Below the pieces are notes generated by a model that worked only from the letters and a program-made list of their open reading frames with translations, did no database searches and had not been told where the DNA came from. Below are positions 1-9,683 of a stretch of 32,292 bases of DNA, piece after piece; the first letter of the stretch is position 1, and every line of letters starts with the position of its first letter. Made by a program: the position numbers and the translations under genes. Source of the stretch: Betaproteobacteria bacterium (GTDB lineage: Bacteria; Pseudomonadota; Gammaproteobacteria; Burkholderiales; Burkholderiaceae); NCBI GenBank assembly GCA_016867965.1, contig VGIH01000009.1, positions 1 through 32,292 of the forward strand, given 5' to 3'.

Positions 1-1991
1 TCTTTGATGGTCACCATCAGTTTGGCTTGTTGCATGGAAACCAAGCCGCTCACTTCAGTCAATTCAGGCCAACTGCCTTTTGTGGAAGGAAAGAGAGGGG
101 CTGGTCGAAAAACTGTTTTTGAGATTGGCAAATTTAATGAGAATTCGCCAGTTCCTGAGGCATCATAAGGCGCTAAATTAGGGTCCCCTTTAATTCTGAG
201 GCTGCCATTGTTAATGTCGCCAGTAACAAAGGCTTTTTCAATATAGGTGCGCGCATCCCTAGACATTTCAGCAGGAAGATAGCGGTAGATGGTTCCCGCC
301 TTTCCTCTCGGAAATTGAATGCTTAGATCCAAAGTATCAGGCGTTTTTTCTTTACCGATCAGGTAATTGCCATTGGCGATTACTGCGATATCAGGATTAC
401 TAACGGAGAGCTGATCAAATCCGATTTGCCATTGCTTATTTTTTAATGACCAAGTAAGTCCTCCGCTTGCGCTATCGAACTGTAGGCGTGGTTCAGCTAA
501 AAAATCAATAATTACTAATCCCAAATTTTTTGAGTTGAGTTTGATGCTGCCTTGGTTTTGATTGGTGGTAATCGTGCCGCTTAAATTGGTAATGCTTGGG
601 ATGGTGTCCCGGTACGCTTTAATGCCTACCTGATTGAGTGTGCCGGTAATATTAAATTTAGGGCCTTGGCCACTTAAGAGGCCACCGATCAGTGGAATAT
701 TGGATTTTGGTTCAGCCCAAGTGATATCGACGTCGATCAGCTCTCCACGCGGTTCGGTTTGCTCTAAAACCTGACGAATGCGATTGGGAATAGGCAGATT
801 CATCGCAAATAGGCTGAGGTTCTCGAGACTAATTTTTGCCGAGGAGAACGCAAACTTTTCAAGCTCGCCATCGCGCTTAGGAGCCTGCCAACCGAATGTC
901 ATGGGCGCTAGGGACTCCATTGCGCTTCCTCGCTTTTGATTCTTATTTAACCAGGCAAACCGCTGAACACCCAACGAAATAAACTTCCCAGATGTGAATT
1001 GCTTCGCTTCCATTTCGAGGCGACCAAATTCAAGCGCTTGATTACTCTTTGATTGTTGAAAAACAGGTTGCTCGATTGCAAGCTTGAACTGTCCGCCATC
1101 TGGGATACCTTTATTTAGAGCAATGGATCCCGAGGAGTCCAAAACACCGCTTAGTTGTTTAAATGGAATCTCAAAATCCCGGCTAAATTGCCCCAGATTA
1201 AGTTGCTCAACCTTCCACTGAAAATCACCATTCCAATCCCGCCAATAACCAGCTTGCCCACCTAGACGATGGGAAAATTTTCCAGAGAGGCTTAATTTGC
1301 CTTGATGCCATGGGCTGTAGAGTGCTGCATCGAGTTCGTGTTGTCGAATTCCATTTTGCAGCTGCATCGATTCGATCCGCAGATCAGCGGCATCAGCTTT
1401 GGACTTTGAAAAATCTTTCCACAGAATGTTGATATCGGTAAGCTTTAAATCACCTTGCTTGAATAACCAATTTTCAAGATGGAAATCATCGCCACCATCC
1501 CCAGCAAGAATGCCGGCTACGTATAAACGTTTTTGTGAGTCACGTGTGACTTGAATCACAGCATTACTGGCGTGTAATTTAGTGAAATAGGGCTTAAGGT
1601 GATAAAACGATGACCAACTAAGTTCTCCGCGGATCTCTGCAATTTTTAAATAGGGTTTATCGGAAATGGCAGACGGATTTCGATTCGCATCGACAAAAAA
1701 TTCTAGGTTACGAATATCAAAGACTGGACGGATCCCTTGCCAGTAGACATTTAGTTCATTGATTTTGACCTCAACGCCAATGCGCTGTGACAGTAACTTT
1801 TCGACAGCGGGTTTTGAGGTTTCAAGTTGCGGCCAAATGATGAATCGGATGACTAAATGTCCAAGAATCACGAGTCCGACTGTAATGAGAGCCAAAATTG
1901 CCAGACGGCGCAACCAACGTGACCACGAGGTGGCGTTGGGCCGCATCGTGAGAAGGTCTTTGAGGCGTAGCGGATACTTTTTTTCGGTCAT
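1..1991 (-). CDS. AsmA/YhdP-like envelope protein (DUF3971 / TIGR02099 type), 3' end cut by window edge
   Basis: Reading the minus strand from ATG at 1991, the frame stays open to the window edge, giving about 663 residues with no stop. After a basic N-terminus with several Arg and Lys there is one hydrophobic segment at about residues 35-55 (LAILALITVGLVILGHLVIR), then a long region rich in beta-type repeats and in the pattern seen in YhdP/AsmA proteins (for example residues near 75-85, VYWQGIRPVF). Large AsmA-like proteins are inner-membrane anchored, span the periplasm and are linked to lipid transport to the outer membrane. The family call is by recognition of style and context, since the most conserved C-terminal part lies outside the window. 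Full members exceed 1200 residues, so about half is probably missing. It is divergent from glnE with 57 bases between the two starts. Confidence 0.75.
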   Translation of the reverse strand, partial: MTEKKYPLRLKDLLTMRPNATSWSRWLRRLAILALITVGLVILGHLVIRFIIWPQLETSKPAVEKLLSQRIGVEVKINELNVYWQGIRPVFDIRNLEFFVDANRNPSAISDKPYLKIAEIRGELSWSSFYHLKPYFTKLHASNAVIQVTRDSQKRLYVAGILAGDGGDDFHLENWLFKQGDLKLTDINILWKDFSKSKADAADLRIESMQLQNGIRQHELDAALYSPWHQGKLSLSGKFSHRLGGQAGYWRDWNGDFQWKVEQLNLGQFSRDFEIPFKQLSGVLDSSGSIALNKGIPDGGQFKLAIEQPVFQQSKSNQALEFGRLEMEAKQFTSGKFISLGVQRFAWLNKNQKRGSAMESLAPMTFGWQAPKRDGELEKFAFSSAKISLENLSLFAMNLPIPNRIRQVLEQTEPRGELIDVDITWAEPKSNIPLIGGLLSGQGPKFNITGTLNQVGIKAYRDTIPSITNLSGTITTNQNQGSIKLNSKNLGLVIIDFLAEPRLQFDSASGGLTWSLKNKQWQIGFDQLSVSNPDIAVIANGNYLIGKEKTPDTLDLSIQFPRGKAGTIYRYLPAEMSRDARTYIEKAFVTGDINNGSLRIKGDPNLAPYDASGTGEFSLNLPISKTVFRPAPLFPSTKGSWPELTEVSGLVSMQQAKLMVTIK

Positions 1992-2048
1992 TGGGATCCA
2001 TTATCCGATACCCTTCATTGATTGGGCTAGTAGCGATTAAGATAAGGC

Positions 2049-4862
2049 ATGGTTTCGGATCAAGACGCCCTTTCTTTTCTTGAGAAAAACTCCGTCTATG
2101 CAAATCGCTGGCTAACTGCCCATGAGGATTGGCGAGATTGGTTAAGGGAGCGCATTCATACGCCGGTCGATACAAATCAGATTGATCAGCTGCTCTTACC
2201 AATAAGTCATGATCTGGACAAGGGGGTGCTCGATGAAGCAGCGCTCATGAGTCAGCTCCGGTTGAGTCGTCAGCAGTTGATGCTTTTGATTGGTTGCCGA
2301 GACCTCAATGGACTGGCGTCTTTATTAGAAGTTACCCAGGCGCTCAGCTATTTTGCAGAGCAAACCCTTGGGCTGGTAGTGCGCTATCTTCGCACGGATC
2401 TGCAAGAGCGATTTGGCCTACCTTGGGCTCGGACTGAAGACTACGAACTGCCACTCCTGATTGTCGGGATGGGGAAATTAGGCGGTCGTGAACTCAATCT
2501 TTCCTCGGATATTGATTTGATCTTCCTATATGAGGAAGAAGGCGAGACCCAACATGGGGCAAGCTCGATTTCAAATCACGAGTGGTTTACAAAGCTGGGT
2601 CGCCGCCTAATTAAAATCATCTCAGAGCATGATGCTTATGGATTTGTATTTCGAGTAGATATGCGCTTGCGTCCCAATGGGGATTCTGGCCCACTGGCTT
2701 GTAGTCTAGAAATGCTCGAAGAGTATTTGTTTGTGCAAGGGCGTGAATGGGAGCGTTACGCGTGGATTAAAGGCCGTATGATTTATCCGTCGATATCGCA
2801 CCCCGATTATGTTAGGTGCGAGAAGGGGCTTGAGCAAATCATTCGGCCATTTGTGTATCGCCGCCATTTAGATTACGGTGTGATTGCAGCGATTCGAGAG
2901 TTGCATGCACAAATTCAACGAGAAGCGGATAAGCGAAGCAATCAACGCAGTGGACGATCACGCGATATTAAGTTAGGTCGCGGTGGAATCCGTGAAATTG
3001 AGTTTTTAGCCCAGATGTTTCAATTAATGCGGGGTGGAACCGATCCGCGCTTACGAATTCGTCCAACGCTAGAGGTCTTAGATCGGCTTCAAGAAGGCGG
3101 GCTGATGAACGCAGAGGAAATTCAGACCCTTAAATCTACTTATGTGTTCTTAAGGCGCTTGGAACATCGCATCCAGATTTGGGAAGACCAGCAGACACAT
3201 TATTTACCTGAGCAGGATGATGCAAGAGCTCAGTTGGCGCAAGCCATGGCTGGACCGAATCAAGAGGGGCGTCTCGAAGAGTTTATGCAAACGCTCACTG
3301 AGCATCAAAATCAGGTAGCACGTTATTTTGAAAAGGCGTTTGCCTTGGACGAAAGCACCCGTTTACAAATTGATGCAAACGACGCAAGCTGGCAACCCAA
3401 TGCTGATTTATTCCCCAAGGCTAATGAGCGGTGGAGCGCCTGGCAGGAAAGCTCCCGTGCCAAATCACTGCCAGAGAAAAGTCGACTCACGATACGGAGC
3501 TTGTTAAAGAAGGCAGGGAATGATATCGAGGCTGATCATCCAGACGATGCGGATCATACCCTCTTGCGATTTTTTGATCTCCTTGAGGCAATTTGTCGTC
3601 GCAGCGCCTATCTATCGATATTGGCTGAGAACTCTAATGCCTTGCAAAAAGTCTTGATGCTTCTCAATGTCTCGCAGTGGGCCGCCCAATATTTAGCCAG
3701 ACATCCTCATTTATTGGACGATCTGTTATCGGCCAATGCGCAATCCGAACTAATTCACGATCCCGAGAGTTATTGGAGCAAAGTAAAGGTAAATCTTGAT
3801 CTACGTTTAGATGATGCCCTTGCCGATCAGGCGAGCCCTGATCATGCGATGGATATCCTACGGGTAACGCATCACACAGAAACCTTTTTAATTCTCTTAG
3901 CTGATTTAGGCATTGGTGCTCCCGAGGGTTTAAGCACCGAGCGGGTCAGTGATCGCTTATCCGCACTTGCGGATTTGATTTTGCAGGCAACCTATGAGCG
4001 TGTATGGCCATCGGTCGCCACCAAGTTTGGTTTGGATCCTCAACATAAACCCCCGTTTGCTGTAATTGCCTATGGCAAGTTGGGCGGCAAAGAATTGGGC
4101 TATGCCTCGGATCTCGATTTAGTGTTTTTGTATGACGCGTTACCAACAGACTATGCCGCACAAGAGATTTATTCCGTGCTTGGTAAACGCATGATTAATT
4201 GGTTAACCACCTTGACTGCCGCTGGAACTTTATTTGAGATTGATACTCGGCTGCGCCCAAATGGAGCCGCAGGATTTTTGGTGACCAGCCTTGACTCCTT
4301 TCGACGCTATCAATTGCGTGAGGGGGATAACGCCGCCTGGGTTTGGGAGCATCAAGCCATTTCTCGAGCACGCTTTGCTGCAGGCGACCCAAAGGTGGGG
4401 GCCCAATTTGAAGAGATACGTAAGGAAGTTCTTGCCCACGAACGAAATCAATCCGATCTCAAGCATGAAATTATTGAAATGCGCCATAAGGTCCATGCTG
4501 GTCATCCCAATTTATCCAATGATTTTGATCTTAAGCATGATCATGGCGGCATGGTCGATATTGAATTCATCGTCCAGTATTTGGTTTTGGCCTACGCTCG
4601 CAAGTACCCTGATTTATTGGGCAACTTAGGCAATATTGCACTTTTAGGTATTGCCGCAAAGCATCAGCTGATTTCTGAGATTGATGCGATTGAAATTGGT
4701 AATGCCTACCGCATGTTTCGGGCCCAACAACATCGATTGCGTCTCGATGGAGCAGAAAAAATCCGAGTATCCATTCACGAACACCCTGATTTTGCTGAAG
4801 CAAAGGCATGTGTGACTAAACTTTGGGAGACGGTATTTGGTGCGCCCTCGCAACCGATTTAA
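2049..4862 (+). CDS. glnE: Bifunctional glutamine synthetase adenylyltransferase/adenylyl-removing enzyme
   Basis: GlnE attaches AMP to, and removes it from, glutamine synthetase in response to the nitrogen state, with PII proteins as partners. The protein has 937 residues, close to the 946 of E. coli. Two nucleotidyltransferase domains are visible: the first has GMGKLGG at 140-146 and the acidic pair D154/D156 in SSDIDL; the second has YGKLGGKELGY at 675-685 and D688/D690 in ASDLDL. In known GlnE the N-terminal domain removes AMP and the C-terminal domain adds it; both carry their metal-binding aspartates here, so both activities should be intact. The ATG at 2049 has an AAGG too close to act as a good ribosome site, so the start is likely but not certain. 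Its 3' end faces recN with 6 bases between the stop codons and no clear terminator. Confidence 0.97.
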   Translation: MVSDQDALSFLEKNSVYANRWLTAHEDWRDWLRERIHTPVDTNQIDQLLLPISHDLDKGVLDEAALMSQLRLSRQQLMLLIGCRDLNGLASLLEVTQALSYFAEQTLGLVVRYLRTDLQERFGLPWARTEDYELPLLIVGMGKLGGRELNLSSDIDLIFLYEEEGETQHGASSISNHEWFTKLGRRLIKIISEHDAYGFVFRVDMRLRPNGDSGPLACSLEMLEEYLFVQGREWERYAWIKGRMIYPSISHPDYVRCEKGLEQIIRPFVYRRHLDYGVIAAIRELHAQIQREADKRSNQRSGRSRDIKLGRGGIREIEFLAQMFQLMRGGTDPRLRIRPTLEVLDRLQEGGLMNAEEIQTLKSTYVFLRRLEHRIQIWEDQQTHYLPEQDDARAQLAQAMAGPNQEGRLEEFMQTLTEHQNQVARYFEKAFALDESTRLQIDANDASWQPNADLFPKANERWSAWQESSRAKSLPEKSRLTIRSLLKKAGNDIEADHPDDADHTLLRFFDLLEAICRRSAYLSILAENSNALQKVLMLLNVSQWAAQYLARHPHLLDDLLSANAQSELIHDPESYWSKVKVNLDLRLDDALADQASPDHAMDILRVTHHTETFLILLADLGIGAPEGLSTERVSDRLSALADLILQATYERVWPSVATKFGLDPQHKPPFAVIAYGKLGGKELGYASDLDLVFLYDALPTDYAAQEIYSVLGKRMINWLTTLTAAGTLFEIDTRLRPNGAAGFLVTSLDSFRRYQLREGDNAAWVWEHQAISRARFAAGDPKVGAQFEEIRKEVLAHERNQSDLKHEIIEMRHKVHAGHPNLSNDFDLKHDHGGMVDIEFIVQYLVLAYARKYPDLLGNLGNIALLGIAAKHQLISEIDAIEIGNAYRMFRAQQHRLRLDGAEKIRVSIHEHPDFAEAKACVTKLWETVFGAPSQPI

Positions 4863-4868
4863 TTGACT

Positions 4869-6533
4869 TTAGGTTTGTCCTAGTAATTCTCTCGCGTGTC
4901 GACGCGTGGTATCAGTAATCGTTGTGCCACCAAGCATTCGAGCAATTTCTTCAATTCGCTCTTGGCGACCCAAACTTTTCACATCCGAATGCGTTTTACC
5001 ATCCAACGGTTGTTTGCTAACCTTGAAATGATGATCGCCTTGAGCCGCAACTTGGGCTAGATGGGTGACACAAAGGATTTGATGGGACCCTCCCAGTTGC
5101 CTTAAAAGTTCGCCAACCGTCTGAGCCACTGCTCCACCAATGCCAGAATCGACTTCATCAAATATGAGGGTTGGGGTGAAACTCGCTTTACTGGTAATCA
5201 CGCTAATGGCTAAGCTGATACGGGCTAATTCCCCACCAGAGGCAACTTTAGCCAAAGGCTTTGGAGTACTGCCGCTGTGGGCAGCAATCAGAAACTCAAT
5301 TTGATCGATTCCATAGCGGCTCGCTTCAGTTGGGCTAACTAGCACTTGCAGCTGACCGCCCGACATTGCTAGGCGCTGCATTGCGTCGCTGACAGCTTGA
5401 CCGAGCTCGATCGCTGCCTGCTGACGACGCGTTGATAAATCCTTGGCAAGTTTTAGAAAATCGGACTCTTGAATCTTGAGTTTCTGACGAAGGGATTCGA
5501 TATCTTGTGCTGCCGTGAATGCTGCTAATTTTTCTTGAGAGCTGATCCAGAGATCTGGTAACTGATCGGGGTTGACTTTGTATTTTCTGGCCGCGGTATG
5601 AAGAACCTGCATTCGGGCTTCGAGCTCTGCAAGGCGATCTGGATCCAAATCCATTTTTTGTCGATATCGATTTAATCCATGAATTGCCTCATCAATCTGA
5701 ATCTGAGCATTACTAAGGCTTTCATTGATCTCATTCAAATTTGCGTCATGTTTGACTAAATCATCAATCGTATGCTGTACCCGATTGAGTTGTGACTCAA
5801 TCGAATTCTCGGCATCACTCAAGTGATCAATAGCAAGCTCAATCCCTTGAATAATTTTGGCGGCATTTGCTAGACGAGCATGTGACGTTTGGATTTCCCC
5901 CCACTCGTGTGCTTGCGGCGCAATTTCATTGAGTTCATCGAGCTGCCACTGAAGACGTTCTTGTTCGCGTTGTAAATCAGCCCCTGCAGCTTCTGCTTGC
6001 TGTAATTGCTTTGAAGTAGCATTCATCAGCTGATACGCTTGCGCCACTTTTGCAGCTTGGTCATACAGATTGGCATGTCGATCGAGCAATTCTCGTTGCG
6101 CACCAGTTTTGAGAAGCAGTTGATGTGCGTGTTGCCCGTGAATGTCGACGAGACGATCACCCAGCTCGCGCAATTGATTTAAAGACGCAGCACCACCATT
6201 AATGTAGGCCTTACTACGTCCAGAATGATCCATACTGCGTTTGATCACAATGCGATGGTCATCCTCGAGTGGAAAATCTGCTTCATGTAACCATGCAGCA
6301 ATTTCCTCTTGTAAATACTCCTCAACCTGAAAAATTGCTGAAATCTCTGCGCGTTGGCAGCCCTCGCGAATTTGACTGGTATCGGCACGCTCCCCCAAGG
6401 CTAAGGCTAGAGCATCAAGCAAAATTGATTTACCCGCACCGGTCTCACCAGTTAAAACACTAAAGCCCGAACCAAAATCAAGCTCGAGGTGATCCACAAT
6501 CACAAAATCGCGCAATGCTAATGATTGAAGCAT
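4869..6533 (-). CDS. recN: DNA repair protein RecN
   Basis: RecN is an SMC-like ATPase that acts in recombinational repair of double-strand breaks. The 554 residues match the usual length (553 in E. coli). The N-terminal head has Walker A GETGAGKS at 29-36, the centre is a long Gln/Glu/Ala-rich coiled coil (about 160-360), and the C-terminal head has the ABC signature block KVASGGELARISLA and Walker B TLIFDEVDSGIGG, followed by the switch histidine in ILCVTHLAQVAA. The gene follows nadK on the same strand by 15 bases and is probably cotranscribed with it, a common arrangement in proteobacteria. No LexA box is evident just upstream, which is expected if transcription starts before nadK. Confidence 0.97.
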   Translation of the reverse strand: MLQSLALRDFVIVDHLELDFGSGFSVLTGETGAGKSILLDALALALGERADTSQIREGCQRAEISAIFQVEEYLQEEIAAWLHEADFPLEDDHRIVIKRSMDHSGRSKAYINGGAASLNQLRELGDRLVDIHGQHAHQLLLKTGAQRELLDRHANLYDQAAKVAQAYQLMNATSKQLQQAEAAGADLQREQERLQWQLDELNEIAPQAHEWGEIQTSHARLANAAKIIQGIELAIDHLSDAENSIESQLNRVQHTIDDLVKHDANLNEINESLSNAQIQIDEAIHGLNRYRQKMDLDPDRLAELEARMQVLHTAARKYKVNPDQLPDLWISSQEKLAAFTAAQDIESLRQKLKIQESDFLKLAKDLSTRRQQAAIELGQAVSDAMQRLAMSGGQLQVLVSPTEASRYGIDQIEFLIAAHSGSTPKPLAKVASGGELARISLAISVITSKASFTPTLIFDEVDSGIGGAVAQTVGELLRQLGGSHQILCVTHLAQVAAQGDHHFKVSKQPLDGKTHSDVKSLGRQERIEEIARMLGGTTITDTTRRHARELLGQT

Positions 6534-6548
6534 GTTGATTGACTCAGA

Positions 6549-7454
6549 TTAAAACGTGGAAGGATACTCGTTCCAGTGCAACTTTTCTCTGAGGGTCTGG
6601 TAGTCACTGTGCCCCAGTGGGTGTAAGAGGCAGATGGATTTATCGGAACGCTTCACCTCAACCCGATCGCCGATTTGTAACTTCGTTAATGATTGCATAT
6701 CAAAGTTCACAATGACCTCTCGCCCGCCGGCAACTTCGATCGTAATCTGGGACTCTTGTGCCAAGACGATGGGTCGATTGGAGAGGGCGTGGGGGGCGAT
6801 TGGTACAAGCACAATCCCTGGAACTCGGGGATGCAAAATGGGACCGCCTGCCGAAAGAGCGTATGCGGTTGAGCCGGTTGGGGTGGAAACGATTAGGCCA
6901 TCAGAGCGCTGGTTGTACATGAATGAGCCGTTGACATGCACCTTCAATTCCACCATTCCCGATAGTCCTGAGCGATTGACGACCACATCGTTTAAGGCTA
7001 AGCCCCGATGAATCTCTTGATCGTTTCGCCATACGCTAGCTTCTAGTAGAGAACGTTCATCGATTTCATATTGACCATCAATCATGGGCGGTAGAACCGT
7101 TTGGGCATCTTCAAAGGGGATGTCGGTCATATAGCCCAAGCGCCCCATATTGATCCCTAAGAGCGGTACCCCCGTTCCGGCAATTTGGCGACCAATGCCC
7201 AACATGGTGCCATCACCCCCTAAAATAACCGCTAAATCTGTGGATTTTTGGAAATTCTGTAGTTCAAGTACCTGCAAGTTGCGACTGGATAAATGGCTGG
7301 CGGTCGAAGCTTCAATACTGAGCTCACAACCCTGATTTGTGAGGATTTGGGCTAATTCTTGAAGATGATGCCCAATGCCCTCCGCTTGGTGCTTACCCAC
7401 AAGGGTTACGCGCCTAAATTTCTTCCGCAGGGGTTTGCTTGATGGGCTTAACAT
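6549..7454 (-). CDS. nadK: NAD kinase
   Basis: NadK phosphorylates NAD to NADP with ATP. From ATG at 7454 the protein has 301 residues, normal for the family. It shows the hallmark GGDGTM at 79-84, the following GINMGRLGYM block, NDVVVNR, and the DGLIVSTPTGSTAYALSAGGP active-site region split over its conserved parts. The frame stays open upstream to 7625, but that would run through the divergent hrcA start and add 57 non-conserved residues, so the internal ATG at 7454 is preferred; it leaves 37 bases between the nadK and hrcA starts. No strong Shine-Dalgarno sequence is seen before it. It lies directly upstream of recN. Confidence 0.95.
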   Translation of the reverse strand: MLSPSSKPLRKKFRRVTLVGKHQAEGIGHHLQELAQILTNQGCELSIEASTASHLSSRNLQVLELQNFQKSTDLAVILGGDGTMLGIGRQIAGTGVPLLGINMGRLGYMTDIPFEDAQTVLPPMIDGQYEIDERSLLEASVWRNDQEIHRGLALNDVVVNRSGLSGMVELKVHVNGSFMYNQRSDGLIVSTPTGSTAYALSAGGPILHPRVPGIVLVPIAPHALSNRPIVLAQESQITIEVAGGREVIVNFDMQSLTKLQIGDRVEVKRSDKSICLLHPLGHSDYQTLREKLHWNEYPSTF

Positions 7455-7475
7455 ATGACGATTAAACCATAGGCA

Positions 7476-7481
7476 TAAAAT
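7476..7481 (+). promoter_or_regulatory. Candidate -10 element for hrcA
   Basis: TAAAAT matches five of six bases of the sigma-70 -10 consensus and ends 10 bases before the hrcA ATG. No good -35 lies at 16-18 bases upstream; TTAACA at 7448-7453 is a good hexamer but 22 bases away. If used, transcription would begin only a few bases before the start codon. Confidence 0.3.
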
Positions 7482-7491
7482 TACTCCAATC

Positions 7492-8505
7492 ATGGATGAT
7501 CGCTCAAAAGTTCTGCTAAAAACCCTAATCGAGAGATATATCGAAGAAGGCCAGCCAGTAGGCTCGCGGACCCTGTCACGCTTTTCAGGATTGGATCTTT
7601 CAGCAGCGACGATTCGGAATGTCATGGCCGATCTTGAGGACCTCGGACTAGTGACTAGCCCCCATACCTCAGCTGGACGAATTCCAACCCCACGGGGTTA
7701 TCGCCTCTTTGTCGATACGATGTTGACGATTCGGCCTCTCGAAGAGCTAGCTTCCAAGCAAGTTGAGCAATCGCTCTATCCAGACTCCCCTCAAAAGGTG
7801 ATTAGTTCTGCGGCACAGCTCTTATCCAATTTGACGCATTTTGCGGGTGTGGTCATGACCCCAAAGCGCTCACAGATCTTCAAGCATATTGAGTTTTTGC
7901 GCCTTGGAGAGGGCAAAATTTTGTTAATTTTGGTAACCCCCGAGGGGGATGTGCAAAACCGTATCTTGCCGACCAATCAAGATTACAGCCCTGCACAACT
8001 TACTGAGGCGAGTAATTTCATTAATACTCATTTTTCAGGAAAGAGTTTTTCCGAGGTTCGTAATCGCTTGCGGGCAGAACTGGATCATTTGCGTGGCGAC
8101 ATTGCTGGATTAATGGCGCTCGCCCTCGACAATGGTGTGAGTGACACGGGATTAAATCACCCGGATATGGTGATTTCTGGAGAGCGCCACTTACTCGATG
8201 TGGGTGAGTTGAGCTCCAATCTGAGCAAATTGCGCAAAATGTTCGATATGCTGGAGCAAAAATCCCTACTCATGCAATTACTCGATGTATCAAGCCATGC
8301 AGATGGCATACAGATCTTTATTGGCGGCGAGAGCGAGTTGTTGCCCTATGAGGATTTGGCGGTTATCAGTGCTCCGTATAGTGTGGATGGGCAAGTCGTC
8401 GGAACGCTGGGTGTGATTGGGCCCACTCGAATGGCGTATGATCGCGTGATTCCGATTGTGGATATCACCTCGAAGCTATTAAGCGGCGCCTTGAGCTCCC
8501 CTTGA
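7492..8505 (+). CDS. hrcA: Heat-inducible transcription repressor HrcA
   Basis: HrcA represses chaperone operons by binding the CIRCE inverted repeat, and its activity depends on GroEL in studied species. The 337 residues match the family (about 340). The N-terminal winged-helix region (about 1-75) contains the conserved [17 protein letters not shown] and the block around [16 protein letters not shown]. The C-terminal region carries the GAF-like dimerization/repressor segment ending in a conserved [15 protein letters not shown] motif. It heads the run hemH-grpE-dnaK-dnaJ. No CIRCE element is seen in this window, so its targets are probably elsewhere (groESL is typical in betaproteobacteria). 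No Shine-Dalgarno is visible before ATG 7492. Confidence 0.97.
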   Translation: MDDRSKVLLKTLIERYIEEGQPVGSRTLSRFSGLDLSAATIRNVMADLEDLGLVTSPHTSAGRIPTPRGYRLFVDTMLTIRPLEELASKQVEQSLYPDSPQKVISSAAQLLSNLTHFAGVVMTPKRSQIFKHIEFLRLGEGKILLILVTPEGDVQNRILPTNQDYSPAQLTEASNFINTHFSGKSFSEVRNRLRAELDHLRGDIAGLMALALDNGVSDTGLNHPDMVISGERHLLDVGELSSNLSKLRKMFDMLEQKSLLMQLLDVSSHADGIQIFIGGESELLPYEDLAVISAPYSVDGQVVGTLGVIGPTRMAYDRVIPIVDITSKLLSGALSSP

Positions 8506-9617
8506 TGACTGGATCACTATTGAAAACGAACCCTCATTTAAGACCCTCTCGCACTGGAGTTTTACTGATTAATTTGGGTACGCCTGAGGCGCCCACGCGC
8601 GCAGCGGTGAAAACTTACCTCAAGCAATTTTTGTCGGATCCTCGGGTCGTTGAAATTCCACGCGTGGTGTGGTGGTTCATTTTGCACGGCATCATCTTGC
8701 CAATTCGTAGTGGCGCATCCGCCAAAAAATACGCCTCGATTTGGTTAAAAGACGGTTCTCCTCTTTTGGTTCATTCACAAGCTCAGGCTCAGGGTTTGCG
8801 GGATCGCTTTGCGGGCAAGGATTTGAATGTGATCGTGGATCTGGCGATGCGTTACGGCAAACCATCCATTCCTGAAGTACTCAAACGTTTTCAGGAAGCA
8901 AATGTTGAGCGTCTATTAGTATTACCTTTGTATCCTCAATATTCAGCGACCACGAGCGCCTCTAGTTTTGATGAGGTGTTCTCAGTGCTTAAAACGTGGC
9001 GCAATCAACCGGAACTGCGAATCGTGAAGCACTACCATGATCACGGCTCTTACATTGAGTCCCTACGTCAGCAGATTGAAGCCTACTGGGCTCAACATGG
9101 TCGACCCGATTTTTCAAAGGGCGCTAAGCTCATCATGTCGTTTCATGGCCTGCCCAAACGAAATTTGATGCAAGGCGATCCTTACCATTGCGAATGCTTG
9201 AAGTCAGGTCGATTATTGGGCGAGGCACTTGGGTTGGAGCCAGACCATTACCGGGTGACGTTTCAGTCCCGTTTTGGTCGCGCAGAGTGGTTAAAGCCCT
9301 ATACCGCATTGACGATTGAGGAGCTTGGAAAAGCGGGTTGCCCTCAAATTGATATTGTTTGCCCAGGCTTTCCTGCAGACTGTCTAGAGACTTTGGAGGA
9401 AATTGCCATGGAGGGTCAGGAAATTTTTCATGAGCATGGTGGTGCAGAGTATCGGTATATCCCATGCTTAAATGACGATACTAATTTCATATCCGCATTG
9501 CATGCAATTGCCTTAGAGCATATGCATGGTTGGTCTAAAGAGCTTGAGTCCCCTGCAGTTCTAGACTTGCGTGATCAGCGTGCTCAGGCTGCGGAGGCCG
9601 CGATTACCACTGGGTAA
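8505..9617 (+). CDS. hemH: Ferrochelatase
   Basis: HemH inserts ferrous iron into protoporphyrin IX, the last step of protoheme synthesis. From ATG 8505 the protein has 370 residues. It has the family start block GVLLINLGTPEAP, the catalytic histidine H214 in SFHGLPKR, the FQSRFGRAEWLKPYT segment, and the PGFPADCLETLEE block (C293 to E299) with the acidic metal-side residues. The ATG overlaps the hrcA stop as TGATG, so translation is probably coupled; a TTG one codon upstream is possible but less likely. A DPYHCEC segment after the active site contains two cysteines; they lie away from the C-terminus where some ferrochelatases bind a cluster, so I do not infer a cluster. Confidence 0.96.
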   Translation: MTGSLLKTNPHLRPSRTGVLLINLGTPEAPTRAAVKTYLKQFLSDPRVVEIPRVVWWFILHGIILPIRSGASAKKYASIWLKDGSPLLVHSQAQAQGLRDRFAGKDLNVIVDLAMRYGKPSIPEVLKRFQEANVERLLVLPLYPQYSATTSASSFDEVFSVLKTWRNQPELRIVKHYHDHGSYIESLRQQIEAYWAQHGRPDFSKGAKLIMSFHGLPKRNLMQGDPYHCECLKSGRLLGEALGLEPDHYRVTFQSRFGRAEWLKPYTALTIEELGKAGCPQIDIVCPGFPADCLETLEEIAMEGQEIFHEHGGAEYRYIPCLNDDTNFISALHAIALEHMHGWSKELESPAVLDLRDQRAQAAEAAITTG

Positions 9618-9626
9618 ATCCAGCCC

Positions 9627-9656
9627 CTTGAAATGGGCGGTCATGAACCCCACATA
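9627..9656 (+). promoter_or_regulatory. Sigma-32 (RpoH) heat-shock promoter for grpE
   Basis: CTTGAAA at 9627-9633 is a perfect -35 for sigma-32. After a 14-base spacer comes CCCCACATA at 9648-9656, close to the sigma-32 -10 consensus CCCCATNTA. It begins just after the hemH stop and ends 27 bases before the grpE ATG, giving an expected leader of about 20 bases. The match is direct; use by RpoH is inferred from the consensus and from the target gene. Confidence 0.9.
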
Positions 9657-9683
9657 AAATGCAGTAAATAAGATGGAACGACT

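Noticed and set aside
1822-2202. 126-codon minus-strand frame across the glnE start
   Set aside because: It overlaps glnE and the AsmA-like gene in another frame and resembles no family.
7455-7625. NadK frame extending upstream to 7625
   Set aside because: It would run through the hrcA start and adds non-conserved residues; ATG 7454 gives the normal family length.
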